From NCBI GenBank assembly GCA_047633175.1, contig JBLIEQ010000003.1, positions 62,001 to 126,000 of the forward strand: a DNA stretch of 64,000 nt. The letters are read 5' to 3'. Positions within the stretch are counted from its first letter, which is position 1, and each line of letters begins with the position of its first letter. Of this stretch, positions 26,172 through 34,860 are shown piece after piece. Below the pieces are notes generated by a model, which was not told where the DNA came from, ran no database searches, and saw only the letters and a list, made by a program, of their open reading frames with translations. Position numbers and translations under genes: made by a program. The DNA comes from Motiliproteus sp047633175. GTDB lineage: Bacteria; Pseudomonadota; Gammaproteobacteria; Pseudomonadales; Balneatricaceae.

Positions 26172-26567
26172 ATGCCACAATACTGGATCGGAGTAGTGAG
26201 TCGTGAGTCGTGAACATGTAATGACGGGGGTGCGCGGCGGTTTCTGCCAGCTCTGCCATGGAAAAGCCAGCCCTCTTAATCGGATGGCCCCTGGCGATGT
26301 TTTGATCTATTACTCACCACGCGAAAAGATGAGTACTGGCGCGCCAGTCCAAGCCTTTACAGCAATAGACCGGGTCAACGAAGGCGCTCCCTATAATAGC
26401 CCATGGGTCGTGACGTTACCTATATTGACGCAGCAGAGGCTCCTATTCGCCCGATGTTACAATATTTATCCTTTATACAGGGATTACCGTCTTAGGGTAT
26501 GGCGTTTAGACGTGGTTTCTTTCCTCTCCCGCTCGATGACTTCAAGCGCATTGCATCGGCCATGTAA
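26172..26567 (+). pseudogene. EVE domain-containing protein, frameshifted and with premature stop
   Basis: The ATG at 26172 has a strong ribosome binding site (AAGGAGG at 26161) and reads MPQYWIGVVSRE. A 7-bp tandem duplication (GAGTCGT twice, about 26200-26213) shifts the frame; the correct frame then gives HVMTGVRGGFCQLCHGKASP, NRMAPGDVLIYYSPR and QAFTAIDRVNEGAPY. A second shift near 26400 leads to YIDAAEAPIRPMLQYLSFIQ, then TAG at about 26490 where relatives have Trp (PSWG), then MAFRRGFFPLPLDDFKRIA to the TAA at 26565. EVE domains bind modified bases in RNA or DNA; this copy is unlikely to work. A short ATG frame at 26076-26162 between the VOC and EVE remnants (MTAQINSFYDAVVLVAEL...) was not recognised. 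Confidence 0.85.
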
Positions 26568-26655
26568 GTGACTAATCTTTCACTTCCCATGGCCTAGAAT
26601 ATAAGAAAGTGAAGGGAGGGCGCTTGTCGGATTTAGCGACGGCTGAAGGATGAGG

Positions 26656-26709
26656 TATTGCTGGGATATTGCTGGGATATTGCTGGGATTACATCCCAGC
26701 CTATGGACT
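26656..26709. repeat. Dispersed repeat family C, copy 1, with 11-bp tandem triplication
   Basis: TATTGCTGGGA occurs three times in a row (26656-26666, 26667-26677, 26678-26688) and then closes with TTACATCCCAGCCTATGGACT. CTGGGATTACATCCCAG forms a hairpin. The core recurs at 58781-58806 and, weaker, at 38280-38302. It lies between the EVE remnant and the converging rplS. Confidence 0.8.
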
Positions 26710-26737
26710 CTCCGCGATTAACCAAATTTCAGACAAC

Positions 26738-26764
26738 AAAAAGGGCAGCCTAGGCTGCCCTTTT
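26738..26764 (-). terminator. Intrinsic terminator of the rpsP-rimM-trmD-rplS operon
   Basis: AAAAAGGGCAGCC-TAG-GGCTGCCCTTTT: a perfect GC-rich stem flanked by A-runs and T-runs, about 20 bp beyond the rplS stop on the minus strand. It could also work in the plus direction. Confidence 0.92.
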
Positions 26765-26783
26765 GAGGTTCGCAGAGCCTTGC

Positions 26784-27146
26784 TTAGCGCTTAGCCAACT
26801 TCTCCTTGATACGTGCAGACTTACCAGACAGATCACGCAGGTAGTACAGCTTAGCCTGACGCACGTCGCCGCGACGCTTCAGCGCAATACTGTCAACACC
26901 CTTGCTGAATGTCTGAAAAGTACGCTCAACACCCACACCGTGTGAGGTCTTACGCAGTGTGAAGGCAGAGTTCAGGCCGCGGTTACGCTTACCGATAACC
27001 ACACCTTCGAACGCCTGCAGACGCTCACGTGTACCTTCAATTACTTTAACCTGAACGACCAGGGTATCACCGGGGCCGAACTCAGGGATTTCTTTTCCCA
27101 TCTGCTCAGCGTCAAGCTGCTGAATAATCAGATTCTTGCTGCTCAT
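26784..27146 (-). CDS. rplS: 50S ribosomal protein L19
   Basis: A 120-residue ribosomal protein located at the 30S-50S interface. Characteristic segments: GDTLVVQVKVIEGTRERLQA, FEGVVIGKRNRGLNSAFTLR and ALKRRGDVRQAKLYYLRDLS. Length is typical. It is the last gene of the conserved rpsP-rimM-trmD-rplS operon and is followed by a strong terminator. Confidence 0.98.
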   Translation of the reverse strand: MSSKNLIIQQLDAEQMGKEIPEFGPGDTLVVQVKVIEGTRERLQAFEGVVIGKRNRGLNSAFTLRKTSHGVGVERTFQTFSKGVDSIALKRRGDVRQAKLYYLRDLSGKSARIKEKLAKR

Positions 27147-27178
27147 GTTGCGCTCCTAAATATCAATCCTGCCACGGC

Positions 27179-27928
27179 TCAGCGACTGCTGTTGTCCGTC
27201 TCTCGGATAAATTCGTCGAGCAACCGCTGTTGCTCTATGTTCAATTGCTGACCGTCCAGTAAGTCGGGTCGCCTTTTCCAGGTTCGCCCTAGCTGCTGTT
27301 TAAGCCGCCAGCGCCGGATCTCCTCGTGGTTGCCACTCAGCAACACCTTGGGTACCTCTTGTTCGTTGACCAGTTCCGGGCGGGTATAGTGAGGACAGTC
27401 CAGCAGACCCTCTTCAAACGAGTCCTCTGCTGCCGAGTCCTCGTGTCCCAACACCCCGGGCACCCATCGTGAAACCGCATCGATCAGAGTCATCGCCGGC
27501 AGCTCACCGCCGCTGACCACGAAGTCCCCAAGGGACCACTCTTCATCGATTTCGGTCTCGAGCAGCCGTTCATCGATACCTTCGTACCGTCCAGCTACCA
27601 ACACCAGCCTGCCGCGCGAGGCCAGTTCCCTGACCCCCGCCTGATCCAGCTTTCGCCCCTGGGGTGACAGGTAGATCACTCTGGCCTGTTCCCCCGCAAC
27701 TGCCTTAGCAGCTTGAATCGCATCCCGTAATGGCTGAACTTTCATCAGCATTCCGGGGCCGCCCCCGTAGGGCCGGTCATCGACAGTCCGATGCTTATCC
27801 TGGGTAAAGTCGCGCGGATTCCAGTAATCGAGACTGACCAAGCCGTTTTTGACGGCTCGACCGGTGACACCATACTCGGTGATCGCCTGGAACATCTCGG
27901 GAAACAGCGTTATGACACCTACCCACAC
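27179..27928 (-). CDS. trmD: tRNA (guanine37-N1)-methyltransferase
   Basis: A 249-residue SPOUT methyltransferase with the trefoil-knot SAM site. Motifs: VITLFPEMFQAITEYGVTGR, DDRPYGGGPGMLMKVQPL, VIYLSPQGRKLDQ, LVAGRYEGIDERLLE and EEWSLGDFVVSGGELPAM. It methylates G37 next to the anticodon, preventing +1 frameshifting. It starts 3 nt after the rimM stop and lies 32 bp before rplS. Confidence 0.98.
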   Translation of the reverse strand: MWVGVITLFPEMFQAITEYGVTGRAVKNGLVSLDYWNPRDFTQDKHRTVDDRPYGGGPGMLMKVQPLRDAIQAAKAVAGEQARVIYLSPQGRKLDQAGVRELASRGRLVLVAGRYEGIDERLLETEIDEEWSLGDFVVSGGELPAMTLIDAVSRWVPGVLGHEDSAAEDSFEEGLLDCPHYTRPELVNEQEVPKVLLSGNHEEIRRWRLKQQLGRTWKRRPDLLDGQQLNIEQQRLLDEFIRETDNSSR

Positions 27929-27931
27929 GAA

Positions 27932-28480
27932 CTAAAACTCCGGATCCCAATCGACCCGAATAGTACCTAGATCTAAGTTAATCTCTTTGACCACTTGATC
28001 CGGCAGGTACGGAATCATCCGCTCCCTGTCGTCAACACTCTGGGGCGTGCTTTTAATAACCAGCACATCATTAGAGCCCGTTGCGATCAAATGATCGACC
28101 TGTCCCAGCTCAACACCGGATTCAGTCACCACATTCAAGCCTTCAAGCTGGTGCCAGTAATAATCACCCTCTTCGAGGGCTGGCAGCCTGTTGCGATCGC
28201 CGTAGATCTCACCACCGCACAATTCGCTGGCACTATCACGATCATCACAACCGACCAGCTTGGCGACCAAGCTTTTGCTATGGCGCTTACCCTGATCCAC
28301 TTCCACCGTTAGCCAACGGCCATTGAGCTTCACTTTCCAGGGTGCATAGTCGAGGATATTTTCCATCGGTTCCGTATGGGAGTAGACCTTGACCCACCCG
28401 CGCACACCGTAGAGCGATGTTATTTTGCCCAGAACCACCAGATCTTCGGTGCTTGATTGGGACTTAGCCTCAATTGCCAT
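27932..28480 (-). CDS. rimM: Ribosome maturation factor RimM
   Basis: A 182-residue protein with an N-terminal RimM beta-barrel (VVLGKITSLYGVRGWVKVYS) and a C-terminal PRC-barrel (DYYWHQLEGLNVVTESGVEL, ending IRVDWDPEF). It binds S19 and assists 30S head assembly. It stands in the invariant order between rpsP and trmD. Confidence 0.97.
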   Translation of the reverse strand: MAIEAKSQSSTEDLVVLGKITSLYGVRGWVKVYSHTEPMENILDYAPWKVKLNGRWLTVEVDQGKRHSKSLVAKLVGCDDRDSASELCGGEIYGDRNRLPALEEGDYYWHQLEGLNVVTESGVELGQVDHLIATGSNDVLVIKSTPQSVDDRERMIPYLPDQVVKEINLDLGTIRVDWDPEF

Positions 28481-28509
28481 TAGCGAACTCGATTGCCAGC
28501 GTTAATCAA

Positions 28510-28761
28510 TTAGACGGCAGCCTTAGCAGCATCTTTCAGCAGCGTGGCAACACGATCACTCGGTTGAGCGCCACGGCCGATCCAGTGTGCAACCCGCTCC
28601 AGATCAACACGCAGGCGTTCTTCCTGGCCACGAGCAACCGGGTTAAAGAAACCCAGACGCTCAATAAAGCGACCGTCACGAGCGTTGCGCTGATCGGCAA
28701 CTGAGATATGATAAAAGGGACGCTTCTTGGAGCCCCCACGAGCTAGACGAATAACAACCAT
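28510..28761 (-). CDS. rpsP: 30S ribosomal protein S16
   Basis: An 83-residue protein: MVVIRLARGGSKKRPFYHIS, VADQRNARDGRFIERLGFFN and the C-terminal WIGRGAQPSDRVATLLKDA. It is required for efficient 30S assembly. It is the first gene of its operon; the 279-bp gap to ffh carries the ffh terminator at its far end and no visible gene. Confidence 0.98.
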   Translation of the reverse strand: MVVIRLARGGSKKRPFYHISVADQRNARDGRFIERLGFFNPVARGQEERLRVDLERVAHWIGRGAQPSDRVATLLKDAAKAAV

Positions 28762-28997
28762 TCGCTTCGATCCTCTATTGAGTGGGTTTTAACATAGCCC
28801 ACAGTTTGTATTGCCCTGAAAAAGGCTACCCGGTACTGACCTGCGGACCTAAGCCAACAATCTGAATACCGACCGGTACCTGTAACAAAGCCTGGTTTGC
28901 TGCTGTAACGAAGGGTACCCGCTACAACACCAAGATATTAAGGGGCGGGATTTTACGTCAAAAACCCGCTCCTGGGAAGCTAATTTATACCTATAAA

Positions 28998-29020
28998 GGC
29001 AAGCAGCCTGTCGGCTTGCC
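28998..29020 (-). terminator. Probable terminator of ffh
   Basis: GGCAAGC (28998-29004) pairs with GCTTGCC (29014-29020), 20 bp past the ffh stop on the minus strand; the stem is followed by a short TTTAT run. The T-run is weak, so termination may be partial. Confidence 0.55.
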
Positions 29021-29040
29021 CCAACCTGCAGCTGGGCGCG

Positions 29041-30462
29041 TTAGCGCTTACGGAAACCGGGGGGTAATCCGCGGGGTGTTCCAGGCATACCGCCACCCGC
29101 ACCTCCACCCATGCCGGGAGGCATCATCCCTTTCATGCCATTCATCATCTTGCTCATGCCGCCTTTGCCGCCCATCTTCTTCATCATCAGCTGCATCTGC
29201 TTATGCTGCTTAAGCAGACGATTAACATCTTGAATCTGAGTACCCGAACCCTTGGCGATACGCTTCTTGCGCGAACCGCTGATCACATCGGGAAAATGGC
29301 GCTCTTTGGGGGTCATGGAGCAGATGATCGATTCCATCTGCATCAGGCCTTTTTCTGCACCGGCACTCTGGGCCGCGTCGGCCATCTTACCCATGCCCGG
29401 GAGCTTGGACATCATTGAGGCCATACCGCCCATATTCTTCATCTGCAACAACTGATCGCGAAAGTCCTCGAGATCAAAGCCTTTGCCTTTCTTAAGCTTG
29501 GTCGCCAGCTTCTCGGCTTTTTTCTGATCAACCTTATGCTCGACCTCATCGATAAGCGAGAGGATGTCGCCCATACCCAGTATCCGACCCGCGACCCGAT
29601 CGGGATAGAACGGTTCCAGCGCATCGACCTTTTCACCGATCCCCAGAAACTTGATCGGCTTGCCGGTAATATGCCGCACCGATAGCGCCGCGCCGCCGCG
29701 CGCATCACCGTCGGTCTTGGTCAGAATCACACCCGTCAGCGGCAGCTCGTCATTAAATGCCTTAGCCGTATTAGCGGCATCTTGCCCGGTCATCGCATCG
29801 ACGGTAAACAGCGTTTCGACCGGGTTGATAGCGCTGTGCAACCGTTTGATCTCAGCCATCATGTCGACATCAACATGCAAACGACCGGCAGTATCGACAA
29901 TCACCACATCTATATGCTTGAGCTTAGCGTGCTGAACCGCACCCTCGGCGATAGCGACAGGGTCCTGATCGGCACTGGAAGGGAAGAAGTTCACATCCAC
30001 TTCGGCAGCCAGCGTTTCCAGCTGCTTGATCGCCGCCGGACGGTAGATATCGGTAGAGACCACCAGCACCGACTTCTTTTTTCGCTCTTGAAGCCAACGT
30101 GCAAGCTTGGCGACCGAGGTCGTCTTACCCGCGCCCTGCAGACCCGCCATCATAATAACGGCGGGTGGCTGAGCAGCAAGATTCAACTCTTCATTAGCAG
30201 AACCCATCACCCTGATCAGTTCTTCGTTAACGATCTTAACGAACGCCTGACCCGGACTCAGGCTCTTACTGACCTCCTGCCCGACCGCACGGTCTCTGAT
30301 TCCATCAACAAAGTCTTTAACCACCGGCAAGGCGACATCCGCCTCCAGCAGCGCCATCCGTACTTCCCGCAGCGTGCCTTTAATATTTTCTTCGGTCAGT
30401 TTGGCCTGGCCGGTAACCGATCTGAGTGTATGCGTCAGACGATCCGTCAGATTATCGAACAT
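29041..30462 (-). CDS. ffh: Signal recognition particle protein Ffh (SRP54)
   Basis: A 473-residue GTPase that binds signal sequences and 4.5S RNA. The N domain is residues 1-85. The G domain shows GLQGAGKTTSVAKLA (P-loop), DTAGRLHVDVDMM, TKTDGDARGGAALS and KFLGIGEKVDALEPF. The M domain (from about 330) contains the SRP RNA-binding GSGTQIQDVNRLLKQHKQM and a very methionine- and glycine-rich tail. It heads the block that continues into rpsP and faces away from ypjD, as in E. coli. Confidence 0.98.
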   Translation of the reverse strand: MFDNLTDRLTHTLRSVTGQAKLTEENIKGTLREVRMALLEADVALPVVKDFVDGIRDRAVGQEVSKSLSPGQAFVKIVNEELIRVMGSANEELNLAAQPPAVIMMAGLQGAGKTTSVAKLARWLQERKKKSVLVVSTDIYRPAAIKQLETLAAEVDVNFFPSSADQDPVAIAEGAVQHAKLKHIDVVIVDTAGRLHVDVDMMAEIKRLHSAINPVETLFTVDAMTGQDAANTAKAFNDELPLTGVILTKTDGDARGGAALSVRHITGKPIKFLGIGEKVDALEPFYPDRVAGRILGMGDILSLIDEVEHKVDQKKAEKLATKLKKGKGFDLEDFRDQLLQMKNMGGMASMMSKLPGMGKMADAAQSAGAEKGLMQMESIICSMTPKERHFPDVISGSRKKRIAKGSGTQIQDVNRLLKQHKQMQLMMKKMGGKGGMSKMMNGMKGMMPPGMGGGAGGGMPGTPRGLPPGFRKR

Positions 30463-30723
30463 AGTGTGCCTCTAGCCGTTAAACTTGTTTAACTTCTGTT
30501 AAACAAGGGTAAATAGTCCGCCATGCTCCGCATCACAGGGAGCCCCTGACTTCTGTTAAATAACGCAAACCCAGAATTATACCCCAACGTGGCACCGCGC
30601 TCTACGCCAGCGCGCCAATCCTCAGCAATCCTCGCGACAACCGGTCATCCATCTATTCAAACACTAAAATATTTGTGACACACTTAGCGGCCACCCTTTC
30701 AACTCTCGGCGACAGCTACAACC

Positions 30724-31524
30724 ATGATTCTGATTCTAGCCAGCCTGTTCAGCGCCATCCTCTATATCATCGCCGGTGCTCTCCAGGCGATCAGCTTGCG
30801 CGGCAAAGATCCCGCCAGGCGTCCTCTGATCACAATGCTGGGCTCGGGGGCAGTCGTTCTGCATACCCTGGCGGTCTATCTGATTCTGCATCCGGGTAAC
30901 GGCATTCAACTGGGATTTTTCCCGGTATCCTCGCTGATCACCTGGCTGGTTGCCGCACTAGTGCTGCTCAGCTGCCAGCGCAAGCCTCTGGAGAGCCTAT
31001 TTGTCGGCGTCTTTCCGATGGCCGCCATCGCCGTCCTGCTGGCCTTACTGGGCCTGGAAACCGCCGCTCCACAACAATACACGGGCGGAGAGATCGCCCA
31101 TATCCTGACCTCGATCCTGGCCTACAGTATCTTCGCCATCGCCGCGGTCCAGGCACTGGTGCTCGCCAGACAGAATCACGAACTCAAGCACCATCACACC
31201 CGCGGGATTATCCGCACCCTGCCACCACTGCAACTGATGGAACAGCTGCTGTTTGAGATGGTCTGGTTGGGGATGATTCTACTGAGCGCCTCCTTGCTGA
31301 CCGGGTTCGTGTTCCTGGAAGATATTTTTGCGCAAAAACTGGTTCACAAGACCGTGTTATCCATTATCGCCTGGTGCATCTACGCAACTCTGCTTTGGGG
31401 ACGCAAGCAGCGCGGCTGGCGCGGCACGACGGCTATTCGCGGGGTGCTGGGCGGGTTCGTCTTCCTGATGCTGGCCTATTACGGCAGCAAGGCAGCGCTG
31501 GAGCTGGTTATAACGACGTCCTGA
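30724..31524 (+). CDS. ypjD: YpjD-like inner-membrane protein (CcsA/CcmC-type cytochrome c assembly family)
   Basis: A 266-residue integral membrane protein with about eight hydrophobic helices. The conserved CcsA-type region is AHILTSILAYSIFAIAAVQA, LPPLQLMEQLLFEMVWLGM and KTVLSIIAWCIYATLLWGR, including the Trp- and His-bearing helices. Its function is not established; it resembles haem-handling assembly proteins but lies in the conserved ffh-ypjD-yfjD neighbourhood rather than a ccm operon. Confidence 0.88.
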   Translation: MILILASLFSAILYIIAGALQAISLRGKDPARRPLITMLGSGAVVLHTLAVYLILHPGNGIQLGFFPVSSLITWLVAALVLLSCQRKPLESLFVGVFPMAAIAVLLALLGLETAAPQQYTGGEIAHILTSILAYSIFAIAAVQALVLARQNHELKHHHTRGIIRTLPPLQLMEQLLFEMVWLGMILLSASLLTGFVFLEDIFAQKLVHKTVLSIIAWCIYATLLWGRKQRGWRGTTAIRGVLGGFVFLMLAYYGSKAALELVITTS

Positions 31525-31617
31525 ATACCGCACCCTACAATGCTATTAGCCGCTTGACTCCCTATACAAGACACCACACAATTAACGTCCTTACCGCAAC
31601 CACAGGTCTACCTCGTC

Positions 31618-32886
31618 TTGGACGACGCATCTCTTAGCCTCCTCGGAGGCATTCTATTCGTTCTGATCATCTGCTCAGCATTTTTCTCCAGCGCCGAAAC
31701 CGGGATGATGTCCCTGAATCGTTATCGGCTACGTCATCTGGTCAAGAAACAACATCGCGGCGCGATACGTGCAAGCAACTTGCTAGCACGTCCCGAGCGT
31801 CTGATCGGCGTTATTCTGATTGGCAACAACCTAGTCAATATCAGCGCTGCAGCTATAGCGACGGTAATGGCCGTCAGACTCTGGGGCGATACAGGCATCG
31901 CGATCGCGACCTTTGGCCTGACGCTGGTGATACTGATATTTTCCGAAGTCACCCCTAAAACCCTGGCGGCCCTGCACCCGGAAAAAATAGCCTTCCCTGC
32001 CGCGCTGCTCTTACGTCCCTTACTGACGTTGCTCTCGCCTGCTGTATGGCTGGTAAATGGCATCACCAACATCCTACTCAAAGTACTGGGCGTCAGCATC
32101 GAAGGGTCTAACCACCACCACCTCAGCACCGAAGAGCTGCGCACCCTTGTCAATGAAGCCGGCGCCCTGCTGCCTCAGCATAATCAGTCGATGCTGATCG
32201 GCATTCTGGAACTTGAATCAGTGCGCGTACAGGACGTCATGATCCCGCGCAATGAGGTGATAGGGATAGACCTGGAGGCCAGTGACGAGCAGATACTCGC
32301 CGTGATTATTGCCAGCGAACATTCCCGGCTGCCCGTCTACAAGAGCGATATCAACCAGGTGGTCGGCATCCTTCACCTGCGTAATATGGCCAAGGTATTC
32401 AACCAGACCGGATTCAGCAGGGCGGCGCTACTGCAGGTGATTCGCGAACCCTATTTCATCCCTGAGAGTACCCAGCTGCAGACCCAGCTGCTCAACTTCC
32501 AGAAAGAGGGGCGGCGAATCGGCCTGGTGGTAGACGAATACGGTGATATCCAGGGCATCTGTACCCTGGAGGACATTCTGGAAGAGATCGTTGGCGAACT
32601 AACCAACGATCGTCGGCCTGAAAATCAGGACATCCATCCTCAGGATGATGGCAGCTTCTTTATAGATGGCTCCGCAACGATTCGCGATATCAACAAGGCG
32701 ATGGACTGGCAGCTGCCCATCGATGGTCCTAAGACGCTTAACGGCCTGATCACCGAACAACTGGAATTCATCCCCGAAACCAACGTCTGCCTGACCATCG
32801 GCCAGCATCGTGTCGAAACCATCCAGACGCAGGATAATCTGGTCAAGATGGCCCGTGTTTCACCACCCCTGCTGCTGCAGGACTAA
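31618..32886 (+). CDS. yfjD: CNNM/CorB-type membrane protein (DUF21, CBS pair, CorC_HlyC domain)
   Basis: A 422-residue protein starting at TTG (31618), which gives the family N-terminus MDDASLSLLGGILFVLIICS; no ATG gives a full DUF21 domain and no strong ribosome binding site is seen. Residues 1-180 are the DUF21 membrane domain (FFSSAETGMMSLNRYRLRHL, NLVNISAAAIATVMAVRLWG). Residues about 195-320 are a CBS pair (RVQDVMIPRNEVIGIDL). The C-terminal CorC_HlyC domain follows. The family is linked to Mg2+/Co2+ transport and resistance. It is the third gene of the ffh-ypjD-yfjD synteny group. Confidence 0.9.
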   Translation: MDDASLSLLGGILFVLIICSAFFSSAETGMMSLNRYRLRHLVKKQHRGAIRASNLLARPERLIGVILIGNNLVNISAAAIATVMAVRLWGDTGIAIATFGLTLVILIFSEVTPKTLAALHPEKIAFPAALLLRPLLTLLSPAVWLVNGITNILLKVLGVSIEGSNHHHLSTEELRTLVNEAGALLPQHNQSMLIGILELESVRVQDVMIPRNEVIGIDLEASDEQILAVIIASEHSRLPVYKSDINQVVGILHLRNMAKVFNQTGFSRAALLQVIREPYFIPESTQLQTQLLNFQKEGRRIGLVVDEYGDIQGICTLEDILEEIVGELTNDRRPENQDIHPQDDGSFFIDGSATIRDINKAMDWQLPIDGPKTLNGLITEQLEFIPETNVCLTIGQHRVETIQTQDNLVKMARVSPPLLLQD

Positions 32887-32896
32887 GGCTATTTTG

Positions 32897-32991
32897 CAGG
32901 TTAGGCTTGTTAGGTCGGACTTTAGTCCGACGCAGGGGGCACCATACTGGCATTGTCGGAATGCTTTCTACCCACAAAACGCGACCCACAA
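32897..32991 (+). repeat. Dispersed repeat family A, copy 2
   Basis: Palindromic core GTCGGACTTTAGTCCGAC (32914-32931), then GGCATTGTCGGAATGCTTTC, then CTACCCACAAAACGCGACCC. Same block order as copy 1 (7796-7884). It lies between the converging yfjD and carbonic anhydrase genes. Confidence 0.88.
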
Positions 32992-33009
32992 AAGAAACCG
33001 AACCCACAA

Positions 33010-33534
33010 TCAGCCGGTCTGAACCAGAGTGTCTCGGTAGCGGCGCATATTGTCGATATAGTGCTCGGCACTGGCACGCAGCCCCTGAATCTCGGTTGCG
33101 CTGAGACTGCGTTTAACCCTGCCCGGACTGCCAATGACCAGCGACCCCTCGGGCACCTGCATCCCTTCGGGAATCAAGGTATTGGCACCAACCAGACAGT
33201 TACGACCAATGTTCGCACCATTTAACACCACTGCATTGATACCGATCAGCGAATTTTCTCCGACCGTACAGCCATGCAGCATCGCCTTATGACCCACCGT
33301 CACATGACTCTCAAGCGTTAGCGGATAGCCCGGGTCGGTGTGTAGCACCGCACCGTCCTGCACGTTACTCCCCTCACCTAGGACTATCGCCTCGTTATCC
33401 GCTCGTACGACGGCGTTAAACCAGATACTGACCCTGTCTCCTATATATACAGACCCTATCACCGTGGCGTTGCTGGCGATAAAGTTACATCCGGATGCGT
33501 ACTCCACCCAACGATTATCGACGTGGTAAATCAT
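33010..33534 (-). CDS. Gamma-carbonic anhydrase family protein (YrdA/PaaY-like)
   Basis: A 174-residue left-handed beta-helix protein built from hexapeptide repeats (VIGSVYIGDRVSIWFNAVVR, SNVQDGAVLHTDPGYPL, NSLIGINAVVLNGANIG). Three metal-binding histidines are visible: VLHTD, TVGHKAMLHGC. The family binds Zn2+ or Fe2+ and may hydrate CO2; many members have thioesterase or unknown roles. It ends 12 bp before the nudL-like gene in the opposite sense of reading: nudL lies upstream on the same strand. Confidence 0.9.
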   Translation of the reverse strand: MIYHVDNRWVEYASGCNFIASNATVIGSVYIGDRVSIWFNAVVRADNEAIVLGEGSNVQDGAVLHTDPGYPLTLESHVTVGHKAMLHGCTVGENSLIGINAVVLNGANIGRNCLVGANTLIPEGMQVPEGSLVIGSPGRVKRSLSATEIQGLRASAEHYIDNMRRYRDTLVQTG

Positions 33535-33546
33535 AGTAACTATCCC

Positions 33547-34173
33547 TTAGAGTATGTCGGGTCGCAACCGTAGCGGCAACTCCGCTCCCAGTGCTTGATT
33601 TAGTAACTCCACCAGTACGTAAGCAGTCAAACCCCAGATCACGTAGCCCTGGTAGTCATAGCGCGGCATATGCGTCACACGTCCTTCGAAACATAACCGT
33701 TCAAGCTGAAGCTCCTGCGGGTCAAGCAAGAACCGCAACGGCACCCTGAACAGGCTTTCCAGCTCATCAGGGTTGGGCACCAGCTCAGTATCGGCTGAAA
33801 TGACCCCTAGAAAGGGAGTAACGAGAAAACCATGCTTGGAGACCACCTGACCCAACGAACCTATCACTCTTACCGCAGCAGGCGGCAAGCCAATCTCTTC
33901 ATGCGATTCGCGCAACGCCGTTTCCAATATACTGGCATCATCTGGATCTCGCTTGCCACCCGGAAAAGCGACCTCCCCGGCATGACTCGATAACCTACTG
34001 GCGCGTCGGGTCAGGATCACCTCAGGGCCATCAGGATGATCTGTCACAGCGACCAGCACACCGGCTTCGGGAAGACCCTGACCCAGCGTTCGCATCCGCT
34101 GACCGAGCAAGCCCTGCTCCAACAGATCAAGCAGATCTGCATCCTGACTGCCACAATGCGTGAAATTAACCAT
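33547..34173 (-). CDS. nudL: CoA pyrophosphatase (Nudix hydrolase NudL/YeaB)
   Basis: A 208-residue Nudix enzyme. The NudL-specific motif ILTRRASRLSSHAGEVAFPG precedes the Nudix box GGKRDPDDASILETALRESH then EEIGL. It cleaves CoA or acyl-CoA to 3',5'-ADP and phosphopantetheine. It is 12 bp upstream of the gamma-carbonic anhydrase on the same strand, probably one operon. Confidence 0.93.
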   Translation of the reverse strand: MVNFTHCGSQDADLLDLLEQGLLGQRMRTLGQGLPEAGVLVAVTDHPDGPEVILTRRASRLSSHAGEVAFPGGKRDPDDASILETALRESHEEIGLPPAAVRVIGSLGQVVSKHGFLVTPFLGVISADTELVPNPDELESLFRVPLRFLLDPQELQLERLCFEGRVTHMPRYDYQGYVIWGLTAYVLVELLNQALGAELPLRLRPDIL

Positions 34174-34299
34174 AAATGGATGGACGCTAGCCCTTGCTCA
34201 GGTTGTTAGTGTTCAGCCATCATAACGCGAGCCGGCAACCAGATAGAACCTTATAATCGAATCCTTTCCACCACAAGCCTCACAAGCAGGATAGACATC

Positions 34300-34860
34300 A
34301 TGAAATACTGCAGCCAGTGCGGTTCTGCCGTCAACCATCAAATCCCCGAAGGTGACAACCGTCACCGTTACGTTTGTAATCAATGCGATACCATACACTA
34401 TCAAAACCCGAGAATTATCGCAGGCTGCCTGCCTATCTATCAGGACAGGGTACTGCTGTGCAAACGTGCTATCGAGCCTGGCTACGGGCTCTGGACGCTG
34501 CCCGCAGGCTTCATGGAGAATGGCGAAACTACCCGGGAAGGCGCGCTGCGTGAAACGCTTGAAGAGGCCTGTGCGCGCGTTGAGCTAAAAACGCTGTACA
34601 CCCTGACCAGCATCACCCCGATCAACCAGGTACAGATGTTTTACCTCGCCGAGCTTACCCGACCCGACTTTGCCGCGGGTGACGAGACCTTAGAAGCGCA
34701 ACTGTTTTCAGAACACGAGATACCCTGGGATCAGATCGCCTTTAGAACGGTCGTCAACGCCTTAACACTCTATTTTGAAGATCGAAAAACGGACAATTTC
34801 CCGCTTCGCCATTTTGATATTCAGGGCGATAAGAACCGTTTTGAAGCGCTAAAAACCTGA
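34300..34860 (+). CDS. Nudix hydrolase with N-terminal zinc ribbon
   Basis: A 186-residue protein. Residues 1-32 form a CxxC...CxxC zinc ribbon (MKYCSQCGSAVNHQ, YVCNQCDTIHYQNPR). The Nudix box is GFMENGETTREGALRETLEE followed by ACARV, which departs from the EExG ending by having Ala-Cys-Ala at the last positions. It resembles the NADH pyrophosphatase-like group in pseudomonads but lacks the large N-terminal domain of NudC. Substrate unknown; ADP-ribose or dinucleotides are plausible. It is divergent from nudL. Confidence 0.88.
   Translation: MKYCSQCGSAVNHQIPEGDNRHRYVCNQCDTIHYQNPRIIAGCLPIYQDRVLLCKRAIEPGYGLWTLPAGFMENGETTREGALRETLEEACARVELKTLYTLTSITPINQVQMFYLAELTRPDFAAGDETLEAQLFSEHEIPWDQIAFRTVVNALTLYFEDRKTDNFPLRHFDIQGDKNRFEALKT

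Noticed and set aside
24686..26567. Active phase-variable toxin or defence system
   Set aside because: The VOC and EVE genes carry several independent lesions besides the repeat, so switching the tract alone could not restore them.
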